From: Clitopilus passeckerianus
Taxonomy: Eukaryota; Basidiomycota; Agaricomycetes; Agaricales; Entolomataceae
Direction of reading: 5' to 3'
Length of the DNA stretch: 64,000 bases
Assembly (NCBI GenBank): GCA_944990035.1
Contig: CALYLX010000060.1
Coordinates: 124,001 to 188,000 of the forward strand
The position numbers and the translations under genes were made by a program. Shown here piece by piece: positions 22,572 to 34,561 of the stretch; positions within the stretch are counted from its first letter, which is position 1, and every line of letters begins with the position of its first letter. The notes beneath the pieces were generated by a model, which was given only the letters and a program-made list of their open reading frames with translations, was not told where the DNA came from and made no database searches.

Positions 22572-23113
22572 CTAGAAAATATCACCAAGCTTATCGCCAA
22601 TATCACTCACAACCCCTTTAACCTCATCTTTCGCGTCGCTGGCCGCGTCCTTGACAGCCTCGCCAGCGGATTTGATCTTATCCTCAAGGCCGAATTCTTC
22701 AAGACATGAATCGCAAGCAGCGGGCTAGAAGGGTCAAAATGAGTATTGCGGAATGGTAAAGCACGGCAAGGAGGGCCAACGTACCATGTTTACAACTGCA
22801 TTTGTAGCTCCAGCAAGGCAGCCTGCGTCAGCGAAGAGATCTAAGACATGGTCAGATCTACTGTTCTTTCGCCTGGTCTGCCCTATACTCACTAGTTCCT
22901 TCAGCTGCAGCAGCACTGGCACAACCAATGACTGTAGGGGCGAGCGCGACAACACATTCTGGAGAATCATCTGGTAAGGCGGCTGCCTGGCCTTGCATTC
23001 AGGAAGTACGTACTTGCAATGTCACAGTCCCGCCTCATGAAGGTATGTCCGGTAGGGACGGCCAGGACGGTGCTGAGAGCAGCCAAGAATGCGACGACGT
23101 AGTGGAATTGCAT
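22572..23113 (-). CDS. Small secreted cysteine protein, possible fungal calcium-binding (CBP-like) domain
   Basis: Four exons encode about 130 aa. Signal peptide MQFHYVVAFLAALSTVLA and a short propeptide are followed by a compact domain with spaced cysteines: RRDCDIA, PECVVALAPTVIGCASAAAAE, ADAGCLAGATNAVVNMPAAC and DSCLEEFG. That spacing recalls the fungal calcium-binding protein domain common in basidiomycete secretomes (tentative). After it comes a repetitive amphipathic tail: KIKSAGEAVKDAASDAKDEV, then KGVVSDIGDKLGDIF. The second intron is read as 54 nt ending at TCTTAG. A TATATAAA lies at 23275-23282. Confidence 0.7.
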
Positions 23114-23843
23114 GGCTGGGCGATTGAGGTGGATCAGGAAGGAGAGGTAGTTGGGTGATACGAGAACAAAAGAGCGTTGATTGGAGTTGAACGAAGGGAG
23201 AAAAGGGGAAAAGGGAACGTCAAGTTCCGAAGGAATGAGTGTGTGTTAAAGAATGGGATGAGTGTTGCTCGAGGTTTATATACGGTCCTCCACTCATCGT
23301 CGCCCTGAAATTCGTCGTCCATAACCAAAATCAATGTATTCTTCGCATCAGTGGAAGGTGGAGTTGTTGACCTCGTGAACGCTGTCTTTGGCAGCCGAGA
23401 CTAAAGAGGCTTGGATACTTGAATCAATCTGCCAACCACTCTTGAAGGCTACTAGGTTACCGAGCGTCTATAGGGTTGGTAGCAGGCGACGAGGACTGAC
23501 ATCAAAGTCGGTCGTCGTCGGTCCCTTATGTTCTACTCTGTTTTGGAGCTGTTGTCAAGTGGTATTGAGCATTGACAACGTATTCAGTATTCGATGCCTG
23601 TCAAGCCAGGACTTCTCGGTTTCTGAGGCCCGTAAGATGGTTAAAGTGTCGACAACTCTCTTTAGCACCCGACTGAGAGGAATTGGTTAAGAGATGTAAG
23701 TATAGATTGTTTCGTTTGAGGTTTTGGACGCATGTACAATTTGTATTCATACTTCAATAAATGTGATTATTAGATCCGACAGCCATCTGTCAGCCTCCTT
23801 GAATGAGCTCCCAGCGCAGGGCGCCTCCATGTTTCCATCGCAC
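23114..23843. other. Intergenic region 3' of the GH15 gene and 5' of the small secreted protein gene
   Basis: About 730 bases. Holds the promoter of the small secreted protein gene at its left side and the GH15 terminator at its right. No further gene supported. Confidence 0.45.
23275..23282 (-). promoter_or_regulatory. TATA box of small secreted cysteine protein gene
   Basis: TATATAAA on the minus strand, about 160 bases upstream of the ATG at 23113, implying a 5' UTR of about 130 bases. Confidence 0.45.
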
Positions 23844-26800
23844 TCATCGATGGTGCTCCAGGGTTCTTGACAGGTTATAAGCAGCAGAGATCAGAGTGAC
23901 ATGACTGTGAAACGACTTCAGCACGAGGAGACCGGAATAAATAGGGATGAACTCACGTAAATCCTTGTACTGCGTTACCCAGGCTAGGAAAAAGGAAGGC
24001 CTGTCAGAATATGTTTCATGCATGTAGGTTGGAGCGTCTTACGCTTCTCCTGCGTCAGATATTTCCTCCGTGCAAAGGCCAACATGGTTGAGATAGAGCA
24101 AGAAATCCTGTTGATGAATATTTGAGCGCATGGGCGCGAGGACCACAGGAGGAAACATACCTCAAACATGTTGACAGCTCGTCTTAGAAGCGCCTTGTCG
24201 TATTGGCCGGCCCGAGTCAAGGCTTCCACGCACCTGAATATCCTCAGATTAGAGCATATTCAAAAAAGGAAGGAAATCATATGACTGACCAGAGGGTACA
24301 GAGACAGAAGGTTCCTTCCTCTCCTCCGACGCCATCATCCGACAGGTTCACGTCATAGCGGAAGACCAGGTTCTGGACATGGATGTTAGTCGTTGTTTAT
24401 GCTAGTGGTACAACAGAACGCACGTTGGAAGTTAGACCGCCTCGGTCACGGCTCTTCAGGATCTGCCTGAGAGTCGACACAAACCTGGGATCAGACTACG
24501 CCGTCCATCAGTCCTGTTCAAATACGGAATATATGCCTAAAAGCCCACGTACCCCGTGCATGAAGAACACCAATGGCATAATCAAGACCGCCGAATCCAA
24601 TAGATGGGAGTCTTCGTAGCTTTGTCCGAAATACTTGCCATCGGCGTTCCAGGCATTGTGCATTATCTCCTCGTAGAGCTCGTCGCGTGACTCCAACCAC
24701 TGCGTGCGGTTGGGGCAGGGCAAGGAGCGCTTGTCCGCAAGACGAAGTCCTAGATGGGCAAATCATGAATATCATATCATATCATTGAAGAATTACAAAT
24801 CTTACCTCGATCAAGTGCAACCCTGTATGGAAGAGAGTTCGTGGTCAGGAATATCTTCGGCAAAGGATAATAAGGGGCATACCAAAGCATGACTTTTGAA
24901 TACTATTTTGCAATCTGTGAGACAAGCCTTACTTCAACGAGGGCATACACTCCTACCGTGAAATGGCGTTCCTTGTTACGCACTTCCCAGATCGACCTAA
25001 CAGCGATATGAGTTCAGAGTTCGACCAGGGTTTCAAGGGTTACTCACAAATCAGGTACTTTGACTTTAGTCACCACGACTGAGGATGCAAAGTCAGGAAC
25101 AATGATCTTCGAAACGACCGGAACGCTTACAGTCGACACTGTTGAAAAAGCCGGGTCAGTAGAACGTTTCGTCCAGGCGTTGGTGATACTCACAGTTCTC
25201 GTACAAGCACCCTTGACGGCCGTTAGAGAGATAATCGGGACTAGAAGTCCTCCAACTCACCAGTCATCGTAAGACTAGACAACCTAGTGAGTATGGGTGA
25301 ACACAAAACCCTCAGAGAGCATGGCGTACCAATGGTTTTCCGAACTAGAAAGGCATAAGCTTAAGCCCACTAATCAAGGATCTGAACCAAGGCTCCACAT
25401 ACCTTTTGGCCGAGATAGATACAATCCATCAATTCGCCATAAATATCCTACATCCATCACCAGTCCATCATCATACAGAGTCATGCACGTGTAAACGGGA
25501 CATACCAGTTGAATATGGTCAGCAGCACCGTTACCGATCCTAACAGGCTTGGACCCCTTGTGACCGTCGAGATGGGTCAGTTCAATCTCCTCCAGATCTT
25601 TTCCGCCTGTTTATCCAGAAAAGTTCAGTACCCCGACGACCTGGAGGTAACTGAAGGAAGCATTTACCGTGGATGCTGTACATGATTTGCAGACTTCCGT
25701 CGGCGTTCTTGTGCCTCAAGCGCTCAAAGATGAATTCCATGTAGGCTAGATTGGATGGTTGAGGTCATGAGTTGGAGAAGTAGGAGGATACAAGACGCAG
25801 CTTACCGTTAGCTTCCTCGGTGAACCCGAGACGAATAAGGGCGTAAAGGGTGAAAGAGGCATCCCGGATCCAGGAGTAGCTAGAACGACCTGGATTAGTC
25901 TCTGGACTCGTCGGACAGCACGCCAACGTACCGATAGTCCCTACCAAGCAGAAGGTTAGTTCTCGGAATAAAAGATAGAGGAAATTACATACCAATTTCG
26001 AGTACCCCCAATAAACTCGGGCAAGCTAAAGGTGGGGCTTGCGACTACGGCGCCCGTGGGCTCAAAGATGAGAAGCTTGAGGGCCAGAGCACTTCGGTGG
26101 ACGGCCTCCTTCCATGACCCTTTATAGGTAGACTGGCGGATCCAGTCATTCCAATATTTGTTCGTGTTCGACAGTAGGTCTGAGAGAAGTTTCTTTTCGG
26201 CAGTATTAGCTTTTGTTCTATCAGAGACAGGGAAAACATACCTCGGTGAGGAATGGATCACCAACGGGCCTTGCAACCTTGCCAAGAGGGGCGACACCAA
26301 GGCTAGCATCCCCATCCTTAGGTGGCACGGGCGGAGTCCTCAGCACGAAAGTGACAACTTGGCCTTCATGCAACTCAAGTTTTGCTTCGGCGACGGGACC
26401 CAACAAGCCCTTGCTGCTCAAATCTACAATCTCTAGCTGGCACTGGGGTACGCTGCATCCATCTGCAGTCTTCTCGCAGATATACCTCAAGTCTAAGTTG
26501 AGGTCTTTGGACTCAAATAGGGCTTTGAGGTGACCATTGCCTTGAGGTACGCTTTCGTCGTCAATGAGCTTGGTGGTATGTGCGTCACGGGCGTAGTTGA
26601 AAGCGGGAGCACATTGCATTTCCATAGGGATAGTGCCACGGATACATTCGACGCGTCGGATGAGCCATGGAAGGAGAGGCTTCGTGCTGCCAGTGCCGAT
26701 TTGAACGACAGGTCGAGGAAGGAAGTCTGTTTAGGGTATGTTAGATATTTAGTATCCTCAGGGTCGTGTCTGCATTTGCTGATGATGATTCAGACGAACC

Positions 26801-27259
26801 TGTGACGGAAGCTACGCCTTCCTCATTCATAAACTTGGTTTGCAAGATCTACACGAAGGCCGTCAATCTCAACGCTTAAATTTTTTAAATCGACGGAGCG
26901 CACGTTAGAGCTTGCGAGATAGTTCTGCTTAACGGTGAATGGAACGGTAGGCGTGATCGAGAAATGACCGCCTTTATCCTTGTCGAGGACCCGAGCAAAC
27001 ACCGATGGTGAATCAAAGTTCGGGATGCAGTAGCTTTCGACTGCATCGGGCAGTTAGCTTTCGTCTTAGCTTCTAGATGATCTTTACACGCACCAGAGCC
27101 GTCGATGCTGACGAGGGCAGCGGTCCTCAGGTTACCGATCCTGAATTATCTTCGTATGAGACCAGAGGTTATGGCAGTGGGGGCTGTCAGAGCGACTTAC
27201 AGGGCATGTTCAGCCAGCGGCAGGTAGTCTCTGTCATCCTTTGGGCGATAGTAGTTCAT
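23844..27259 (-). CDS. Cytosolic GH15-family glycosidase (trehalase/glucoamylase-like with TREH N-domain)
   Basis: A long, intron-rich gene (about fifteen short introns). It starts [20 protein letters not shown], then [32 protein letters not shown] and [16 protein letters not shown]: the N-terminal beta domain of bacterial-type GH15 trehalases. The (alpha/alpha)6 catalytic part shows [57 protein letters not shown] and [19 protein letters not shown]. Near the C-terminus, [16 protein letters not shown] contains the expected catalytic-base Glu. The final exon ends [11 protein letters not shown] at 23844. There is no signal peptide, so an intracellular role on trehalose or an alpha-glucan is inferred. 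Substrate is not decided by sequence. Confidence 0.88.
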
Positions 27260-27640
27260 TTTTCGGTCCTTCGTTCAATATTGGGCGGCAGTTCAGTGAG
27301 CTCTGTTATAAAGGACCAGAGAGCGATGCGGGGTAACTACAAGGTCTCATCGGGACCTCGTTCCGCTGTCTCCGCTCCCGATCCATCACGTGCGTCTTCT
27401 ATTTACCTCTCATCGCCGCCTAGATCAGCGTGTTCACGGCCAAGCTCGCTATTTGTGGCCTGAAATTTACTGGAAACGGGGAAGAAAGAGACGTTGATAT
27501 TGATAAATTAAAAACACGCGTTGTTCATCGCCAAGATCGAGGAAAATCATGATTATCGCGTCTAAATTTTACGGCTTCCTCGCCGAATCTACTAGCTAGA
27601 AACCACAGTGCTAGATAATATCCGCGATAGGTCGCATTGG
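27260..27640. other. Intergenic region upstream of GH15 gene
   Basis: About 380 bases with the GH15 promoter at the left and the 3' end of the broken nitroreductase gene at the right. AT-rich stretch around 27500-27560. No gene seen. Confidence 0.45.
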
Positions 27641-29693
27641 CTACTTGGCAGAGGTTTTCTGGATCTTCGCCAAGTTCGGATATTCAAGAGACATCCCGCA
27701 GACAACGATCTCCTCCTCTTTGATCGGGAGATACATCCTGAGGATGGCAGGGTACTTGGAGAGTGATCCCTGCCAGTGTTCGTAAAATCAATACACGGGT
27801 AATTGGATAATCGGATAATCAATAGCAATAGGGCTTACCTGAACAATCGTCACCAAACCTCTGGCCCTCGCCGCGATGTTGATGTTTTGGATGAAGAACC
27901 CGATATCCAACCAAGTGCCTAAAAGCTAATCGTCAAAAGCGACTCGTAGTCTCTGATGCAATACACACCTTTCGAAAGGCCTGCATGAGTTGTAAAAATG
28001 AGCCCAACCGGTGTGGAAGGGAATCTGGACGTACAGAGGGAACGTGCAGAAGAAGATCGTTCACCGGCAACTTGGTATTTCCCCGACACCATCAAGCTTT
28101 CTCGGCATTCGCAGCAAACCTCGCATTCCTCCTCAAGATCGCTATACGCCTCGTTATGTTATTCTGCGTGTCTGGATGGTCAAGACTTTCATTCCATCGT
28201 GTAAACCGCATCACATTCTCTGCAGGATATGGTTAAGGACTCTCGAGACGAACGATACGTATATTTCTTTTCTATTCCATAATTAATTACATTGTACTAT
28301 ACAGCCGACATCGGGTCTGGAGATATCAAAGGGGAAACGAATCTGGGATGGTAGAGTGCTGAAGGGAGTCCTAGGACGCGTAAAAGATGCTGCTAGGGCC
28401 ACAGCACGCCTATGCGACTCCCATCGCCTCGAGAAATTCCCCAGAACTCGTCATCCGGAGGTATTTCCACATTCGGTCAAGGCCTTTCCTTTTTCGTATG
28501 TTATTCTTTCTCTCTCATTTTCGAGCTCCCTCTTCGTTTTTCTGTACATTATGACATCATTTTGGGTCCGGGGGCACGAGAGTACGTGCGCCTTCGGTTT
28601 CTGTACATTATTAATACCCACCACCTGTATTTTCGAAGAGAGATCCCCAACTTCCCACTTTTCCCCGCTCCCTGCAATATACAGTTTCTCCCCAACTTTC
28701 CAGCCTGTGATAGCTCGTTCGTCAGTCGGACAACTCAAGAATACTTCAGCATTGAGTTCAAAGAGAACTCCAGCATCGTCCACAAAGAGTGGGCATTAGT
28801 TTGTTGAGTGTTTTTACGTTCAGTTTTCAGTCTCTCTCTTTCCCCTCCTCAGACGCGTCGCGCGTCTCGGCTAAAGGCCACCATCAGCTCTTGATCCCTT
28901 ACGTTCACGCTCACTCCTCGATCTTCGAGGAACTATTTTTCATTCAGGTCCGCTCGTACTCTACCAACATCAACGAGACCCGGCTACAGTGCACTCCCTG
29001 CGGCTAAGGAATTTATTTCCACACCGGTGCCCCAAAGAACTCGCTATATCCAAACCCACATCAGCCCTCTCCCCCCTTAGCCCATTCCACCAAAACAACT
29101 CACTAATTCCTCATGCTGACTTTCTTCGTTTGTTTGACGTCAGTCCCGTCAATATCCAGCGCCGTGTAAAGGGTTTGTCCACTTTCTTGCTGCCTCATGG
29201 CAAGCTCCTCGGGCAGCGGCCCTTTGGGGTAGTACTGGTACTGTGCTTGATGCCCCTCGGGTGTTTCGAGAAAGGTTTGGATATGTTTGGCAGATAGTTT
29301 GGATTTGAGAGCTCCGGAGACGCAGTAGACTTTGGATCAGGGCCTGGGATTGACGAGGAACATTAGCTTGGGAGGGTAAAGAGCGAATGCGAGGGCCACG
29401 AACTGCATGTTGTTCCCGGATGGTGCATTTCTTGCCACCTCGATAATCTCGTCGATCGTTTTTACGTCGACTTCTTTGGGTAAGAAGTACCGACAGGAGA
29501 AACGAGTTTTGAGAATTGAATCGACTATTCCAGCTGTTTCCGGGGTTCGAGATGAGGCTGCTTGCTCAAGATTCGACTTGTGCGGTGGGGCTGGAGGAAT
29601 TGTGTCAGCCTACAATCTCTCGGCGGAAGAAGCAGGGGTCCTACCAGTTTGATATGTTTCCTCGATATAATGGGTGTGGGTGACGTCGGTCAT
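27641..29693 (-). pseudogene. Nitroreductase-family gene, disrupted by insertion and in-frame stop
   Basis: On the minus strand from ATG 29693 (MTDVTHTHYIEETYQT), the segment DSILKTRFSCRYFLPKEVDV and IDEIIEVARNAPSGNNMQ is the FMN-binding N-terminus of nitroreductases. It continues with KVYCVSGALKSKLS, YQYYPKGPLPEELAMRQQ and GQTLYTALDIDGTDV. The tail is PVGLIFTTHAGLSKG, TWLDIGFFIQNINIAARARG, SLSKYPAILRMYLPIKEEEI and VVCGMSLEYPNLAKI, with a stop at 27641. Two lesions: 1,012 bases inserted at 28012-29023 inside the G-A-P-V-G motif, and a TGA at 29337-29339 where family members have Trp (Q-P-W-S-K). The intact family members are flavin enzymes reducing nitroaromatics or quinones. Confidence 0.82.
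28012..29023. mobile_element. About 1.0-kb inverted-repeat insertion (non-autonomous DNA-transposon-like) in nitroreductase gene
   Basis: The insertion begins TGTGGAA and ends TTCCACA. Including the flanking target bases, the inverted match is 12 of 12 (ACCGGTGTGGAA at 28007-28018, TTCCACACCGGT at 29017-29028). CCGG flanks both ends and is the likely target duplication, though its palindromic nature makes the exact boundary ambiguous. Joining the flanks gives CCAACCGGTGCCCC, which on the minus strand reads G-A-P-V-G, the expected nitroreductase motif; this supports a clean insertion. No transposase is recognised inside. The longest internal frame (minus, 28451-28783) has no recognisable domain. 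Possibly a MITE-like or cut-down element. Confidence 0.72.
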
Positions 29694-29978
29694 GATTTGA
29701 AGGAGGGTCATGGAGGCGGAGGCGGAGGCGAAGGCGGAAGCTTGGGTATTTCGGTATTTCGGTGAATGACTCTGACCAAAAGCTATTGGGTATATTTTTA
29801 GATCTGCGACTGCGAGGAGTCGCAGCCGAGAAAATCTGGTGTCCAATGAGGATCCACAGGGGATCCCTCATCCGATGTAAGAGGGCCATTTCATAACCTG
29901 AGTCATCTGTAGGAAGATAATAAAAGGCTCCCTATGGTCCACCAAAGTCCCCGGGCGGCGAAGCGAGGATAGCATGGC

Positions 29979-31220
29979 TCAACAATTCCGCCGACGTGCC
30001 GTCTTCAGCCAATCCTCCATTTCTTCAAGGTCCTTCAGAACCACATCGATATGTTCGACAGCTCCGGAAAGGTTTGCGATTTTGGCACAGGCAGCATGGA
30101 GTTTCAGAAGGGTGGGAGAAGGCATAGGAAGGTCGAGCTCTGAATGGTTCGTAAATGTTACGGTTTCGGGATATGACGCCAGCAAATAATTCTTCGGAGT
30201 ACACAATTGATATGTGTTTGGGGTATCCTTCGAAATTTCAGTTGCATACCCTGGAGGCTTAGATATTGAGACAAACCGTTTCCGTGAACCATAGCTTCAG
30301 ATTTCTGAACTTTGTATACACATCGTATAACATAGTGATGACATTTTCAAGATGGTGTATACCTACGCCACCTAACTCCCTGGGAGCCTGGTCGTAACCG
30401 AAATTTGCAAGATTAGTCCAAACGCCAGCTGGACAATCCTGACACAGAAAACAGTCAGACAGTGCAATAGTACAATCTGAGACCAATACCTTTTTGTCGC
30501 CGCATTGCGACCTGTGGCGCGCACGTTCGTGGATTCGGAAAATATGTGCGACATCTGAGTTGTTACGGTCTCTTGCGCTGATGCCTCAATCTCTTCCTGA
30601 ATTTCTGATGTCCTCGAAACCAAATCTTCGTCATATCGGCCGGTCACCATGCATCGGAAGCTGTCCCGAATCAGCGCCTACAGAGCATACTCAGCGCTAC
30701 GCTAGGGCAAGGGCAATGTGTGCTTACCTTCATTTTGGCTCCCTGACAATCCTGAGGTATCTCCGACAACAGGGCGTTCATGAGATCCGCCTTTTTACTA
30801 AAGGATGAGAGTGATATTAGTTCTAAAGGGTTTAAATCAGAAGTTACTCTGTTGGATTTGACTTGTCGTCCAGAGGTAAGCCCAATTTTAAGGTCATTTC
30901 AGATGGTTGGGCAGAAATAGCTTACATAATCTCAAAAAATAGTCATAATACCTTTGCCCAATCCCCTCGATTTTGAATTCCGGGCCAGCAATAATGTCTC
31001 GGGCAACAGATAGAGAGGTTGCATCGCTAGGCCAGTGCAAGAGGAAGAAGCCCAGAAGTCTGATTTCGATCAGCTTTCGTTCTCTTTCCTTTGAACTGCC
31101 TTCCGTCAGAATTCTCGTTTCACTACGGTAGCAGATCGAATACGCATCGCACACAATAGGCGAAAGATGAGAACCCGATGGTGCTGGTGGGGGAAGGGGT
31201 GCCATGGAATGTGGTGTCAA
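29979..31220 (-). CDS. HNH-endonuclease-like domain protein (basidiomycete expanded family)
   Basis: Exon 1 (from MTPHSMAPLPPPAPSGSH at 31220) carries VCDAYSICYRSETRIL, ERERKLIEIRLLGFFLLHWP and GIGQRYYDYFLRL. A 64-nt intron leads to KKADLMNALLSEIPQD. Then come ALIRDSFRCMVTGRYDEDL, TTQMSHIFSESTNVRATG, GVWTNLANFGYDQ, VGIHHLENVITMLYDVYTKF, RNLKLWFTET, NTYQLCTPKNYLLASYPE and a C-terminal helix LLKLHAACAKIANLSGAVEH. This block order matches Agaricomycete proteins with an HNH nuclease-like domain (C-MVTG, SHIF, L-N---L---H). The position where relatives I recall have a His (D-x-H) reads D-V-Y here, so catalysis may be lost. One splice site near 30480 is unresolved (35-nt or about 80-nt intron). Confidence 0.68.
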
Positions 31221-32006
31221 CTAGGGTAACAAAAATCCCGGCCCTGGTGATTATTTTGCTTTATTTCCTTCGGATTCCCCCGGCATCCCACGGCATTAAG
31301 TGTGCCGATCTGGAGTCTGTACCAGCATGATGAATATTGCAAACAAGACACGAGTATCTGCAACCTTGGCCTGGAGAGCCTCACATGTCTGAACCTTTAT
31401 GGAAACCTCGGTGCCCGCCCGTAAATGTAGACAAGTCACCTCACTACTTCCCACCCGTCAACAGCCCGACGGTATAGGTTAACTCGACGTTTTCCAACCA
31501 CCTCGACCTTGCCGTCCGATTCGTTCAATGCTTGGAGTTCGGCAACCTCTGAGAACGATGCACTCTAAATGAAAACCATCTCCGGGAACTGGTTGATGTC
31601 AAAATCGCCGCCTCCGGAGTTGAAAACTACCACGTTGTACCTTTGATCAATGGTCACCTTGGCGCACATCTTGACAGTGGAGATGTGAACTGGGGAATTA
31701 ATCTACTATTATGTGCTCAGCTTATTGAAGTTTGAGGGGATCGAGGGCACGAACCGCTAAGGAGGCCTAATGGTTTGGGGATCAAACCAAAGCACTTGAA
31801 TTGACATTCATCTATGGGAACTTATAAATGCTGGCCTTTGCGTTTTGCGTCGAGGAAAAGCCACATAACTACACGATGATTACTCTTCCTTTACACAGCG
31901 GTTCAAAAAGAGACTCGAAACCTTTTAACAAAGCACATTAAAACGTAAAATTCGACGACCCTTCGCCTAGTCAAATGCCATTCATTATTTCGCCCTACTC
32001 CACTCT
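31221..32006. other. Intergenic region with an unassigned open stretch
   Basis: About 790 bases. On the minus strand near 31590-31690 a short open stretch (VTIDQRYNVVVFNSGGGDFD) looks protein-like, but it stops soon and I cannot connect it to other exons. It may be an exon or relic of an unrecognised gene. Confidence 0.3.
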
Positions 32007-32505
32007 TCAAACACAGTTGGCAGCGCCAACTTGCCATTGAACATTGATTCCGTCAAGCACCGTTCCAGAGTCACCCCAACCATTGACGAAGGCCGCAACA
32101 TCAGTCTTGTCAACGCCGTCGACAGAGATGGCAGATTTGACATCGTAAGTGCCGTCGTTGTGACGGACGAGGGGATCGTTATCGTCCTAGTATGCAAAGA
32201 TCGGACCATTAGGAAACTGAGGCTATTTTCGATTGAAAGAAATTTGCACACCCTGAGAATCGTGTTAGGCCAGTGCTCGCCAATGGTGTGGCCAATGGCT
32301 ATAAAGTAGTGATCAGAAGGACGGTAATGTGTAGGACGTTGAAACAGAACACACCATAGTTGATAGAGCTCTGAAGATCCGAAGGTCCAAGGTCAGGAGA
32401 AGGCGTCATGATGAAGTAGCAAGTTGTGGGCGCGTCACGCTCAACGGGCGTGGCGGCGACAACAGCAGCGAGAGTGAAAGCAGCAAGTGCCTTGACGAAG
32501 AACAT
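32007..32505 (-). CDS. Small secreted protein, inverted-pair copy 1 (about 125 aa)
   Basis: Three exons separated by two short introns. The signal peptide MFFVKALAAFTLAAVVAATP is followed by VERDAPTTCYFIMTPSPDLG, AIGHTIGEHWPNTIL, DDNDPLVRHNDGTYDV, SISVDGVDK-type residues and the ending QWQVGAANCV. Two cysteines, one near each end of the mature chain, could form one disulfide. It resembles small secreted proteins seen in many basidiomycete secretomes, without a known activity. The copy at 34625-35126 is almost identical. Core TATA box (TATAAAA, coding strand) at 32554-32560. The gene is intact. Confidence 0.8.
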
Positions 32506-32553
32506 TGTGTTTTCCAGGTGAATAGATGAGGAGGAAAGAACGTACAAGCTTGA

Positions 32554-32560
32554 TTTTATA
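32554..32560 (-). promoter_or_regulatory. TATA box of small secreted protein copy 1
   Basis: TATAAAA on the minus strand about 50 bases upstream of the ATG at 32505. Confidence 0.55.
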
Positions 32561-34561
32561 GACATTCATTATCTACCCATCCGCCTTCACCTGCTGCACG
32601 TTGTTTCATCTTGGAACATCCATTCATCCAAGCTATCCCAGACGGTTCGAGAAGTCCGAAGAGAAGGATATATTGGCGGTCAGGACATCTCGTTCTAAGC
32701 TTCTGGTTACAACTCATTAACTGTTGGCGAAGAGGATAGCAGGCGTGAACGTTCAACGTTCAGGATCGAGGGTGACGTTACCCAGAACAACAAAGCCAAG
32801 TCATAAATGGAGGTTTGTTGTATGTTCCCCGCACGTTTTGGCCTCAGGTTAGCGCCGTCATCTTCGTTCGCCTGGTTCACTTGGCACGTTGAGCCATGAC
32901 AGGTCAGATACCATGGAAAGCGCCATTGCACCCGGACTGTAGCACAAGATTCTCCCCTCGAGTATTACCTTTTCAGAACTGGAAGAGATAGATCCAAGGC
33001 TGAGCCTCAATCGAAAGGAGATAGGATAGCGTGTGCTTTTTCAAATAGAGTTCAATGAGGGTTGCCTAAGGCTATAAAGATTTGCCTAGGAGTAGATTAA
33101 TCGTCGAGATGGACCAGAGGAATCTACATATTCTGAATCATCCATAATTCGCGGGATTCCTTCGCGTGAAGGCAGATTACTACGAGAGCAAGGCTTCATG
33201 AATTATTCCAGTGATCTTTGTAGACCCATTGCTTCGGTTCTGGTAGAACGACACAACGGCAGTCTAGGCTGTAGACGTAACTGACGCCAACATCCTTGCG
33301 GTTGGTTGAACGATTGTTGAGGCCCAGTGAAAAGTCCCTATAATAGCATCTATCTTTCTCGATTGTTAGGCATTATTTCGAAGCGGATCAATTTCGGTCG
33401 ATTTGAAAATCTAAGCCTGACCAACATAGACACATCATGTCCTCAGAGTGAAGTCATACATCTGAGGGACTTGGGTGAATTTCACGGACTGGAGCACTTC
33501 GAGTACTGTCATTGTCAATCCGTCGATGACAAAATCCATCCCACTCCCTTCTCTTAACCACGTTTTGCATCTCGTCTTTTCTTCGATCCAAGCCTTGACT
33601 CGTACTCGTGGACTCAATTTATCTGTTCCATACTCGACATACTGCTCGAAAGGTAAGTGAACGTTAGGTCTGGGTTGAATTGACTGAATGGTTTCATTAG
33701 AGTGACTATATGCGCCTCCAAAGGCACACCAACATCTCGCAGTCCGTGCAATGACAAGGTACCATTCCTCCTTGTTTCTTGTTGCCTTCCCCACTCACTC
33801 ATACCTGTTCCCCAGTAGAATTGGAACCATTGCACGTCCCTTATACGAGAATTTCGTGAGTACTCAATGCACCAACACACAACCGACGTTCGGCGGCGAT
33901 TGCATCTCCTAATTTCGGCCCGAGATGGATGATGGTTCCAGCCCTTGGTAAGGGATGACGACTCTTGACGAGTCCACGGTCGAGGGGACTCCGTTGAGTT
34001 TTGGGTGAGTGACTTTTGTAACGTTTACAACGCGCTGCTAATCTATTCATTCTTTCGAGCCACAGATACGTATTTCCAAATTGCCCCATAGCGCCCCACC
34101 TGTGGGCAAGGATGACGCACGTCAAGGCTCAATCAGATCGCCTACAATTGACGACACCTGTATGTAATCTACCTACATCTCGACTTTTGCAGGTTCTCGA
34201 GTTCTGTCAATCACGCGTCTATTTGATGGATCGCAATCGCTGGAATCGCCTACATTATATGGACTTCCCACTGGGGTTGAGGCGGCGACTAACAATGTGG
34301 TGTGTTGCCATCACCGGCAGAACCTTGGCCGGCTTGAAATTGAAGACCTGGTGTATTTTTGGAATTGCACTGAGGCGTTCATCCGTAATTTGGTTGAAAC
34401 GACATTGGCAACGAGAATGGCGGCGGCATTTGGCCGTTGCATTTCTTTTATTTTTCTAATCGGCCAAGATACACCGACCGTGCTCGCCGGGAGAAGGGTA
34501 ATAATAAGACGCCTGATGAGGGTCAAGGATATCGAGCCTGGTGCGAAGCTGGAGCTCTGCG

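Noticed and set aside
23844..27259. Extracellular glucoamylase call for the GH15 gene
   Set aside because: No signal peptide or starch-binding domain; the N-terminal domain is of the bacterial-type trehalase kind.
28451..28783. 110-codon minus-strand frame inside the nitroreductase insertion as a possible transposase
   Set aside because: No catalytic motif or domain recognisable and flanked by stops; kept only as a note in the element entry.
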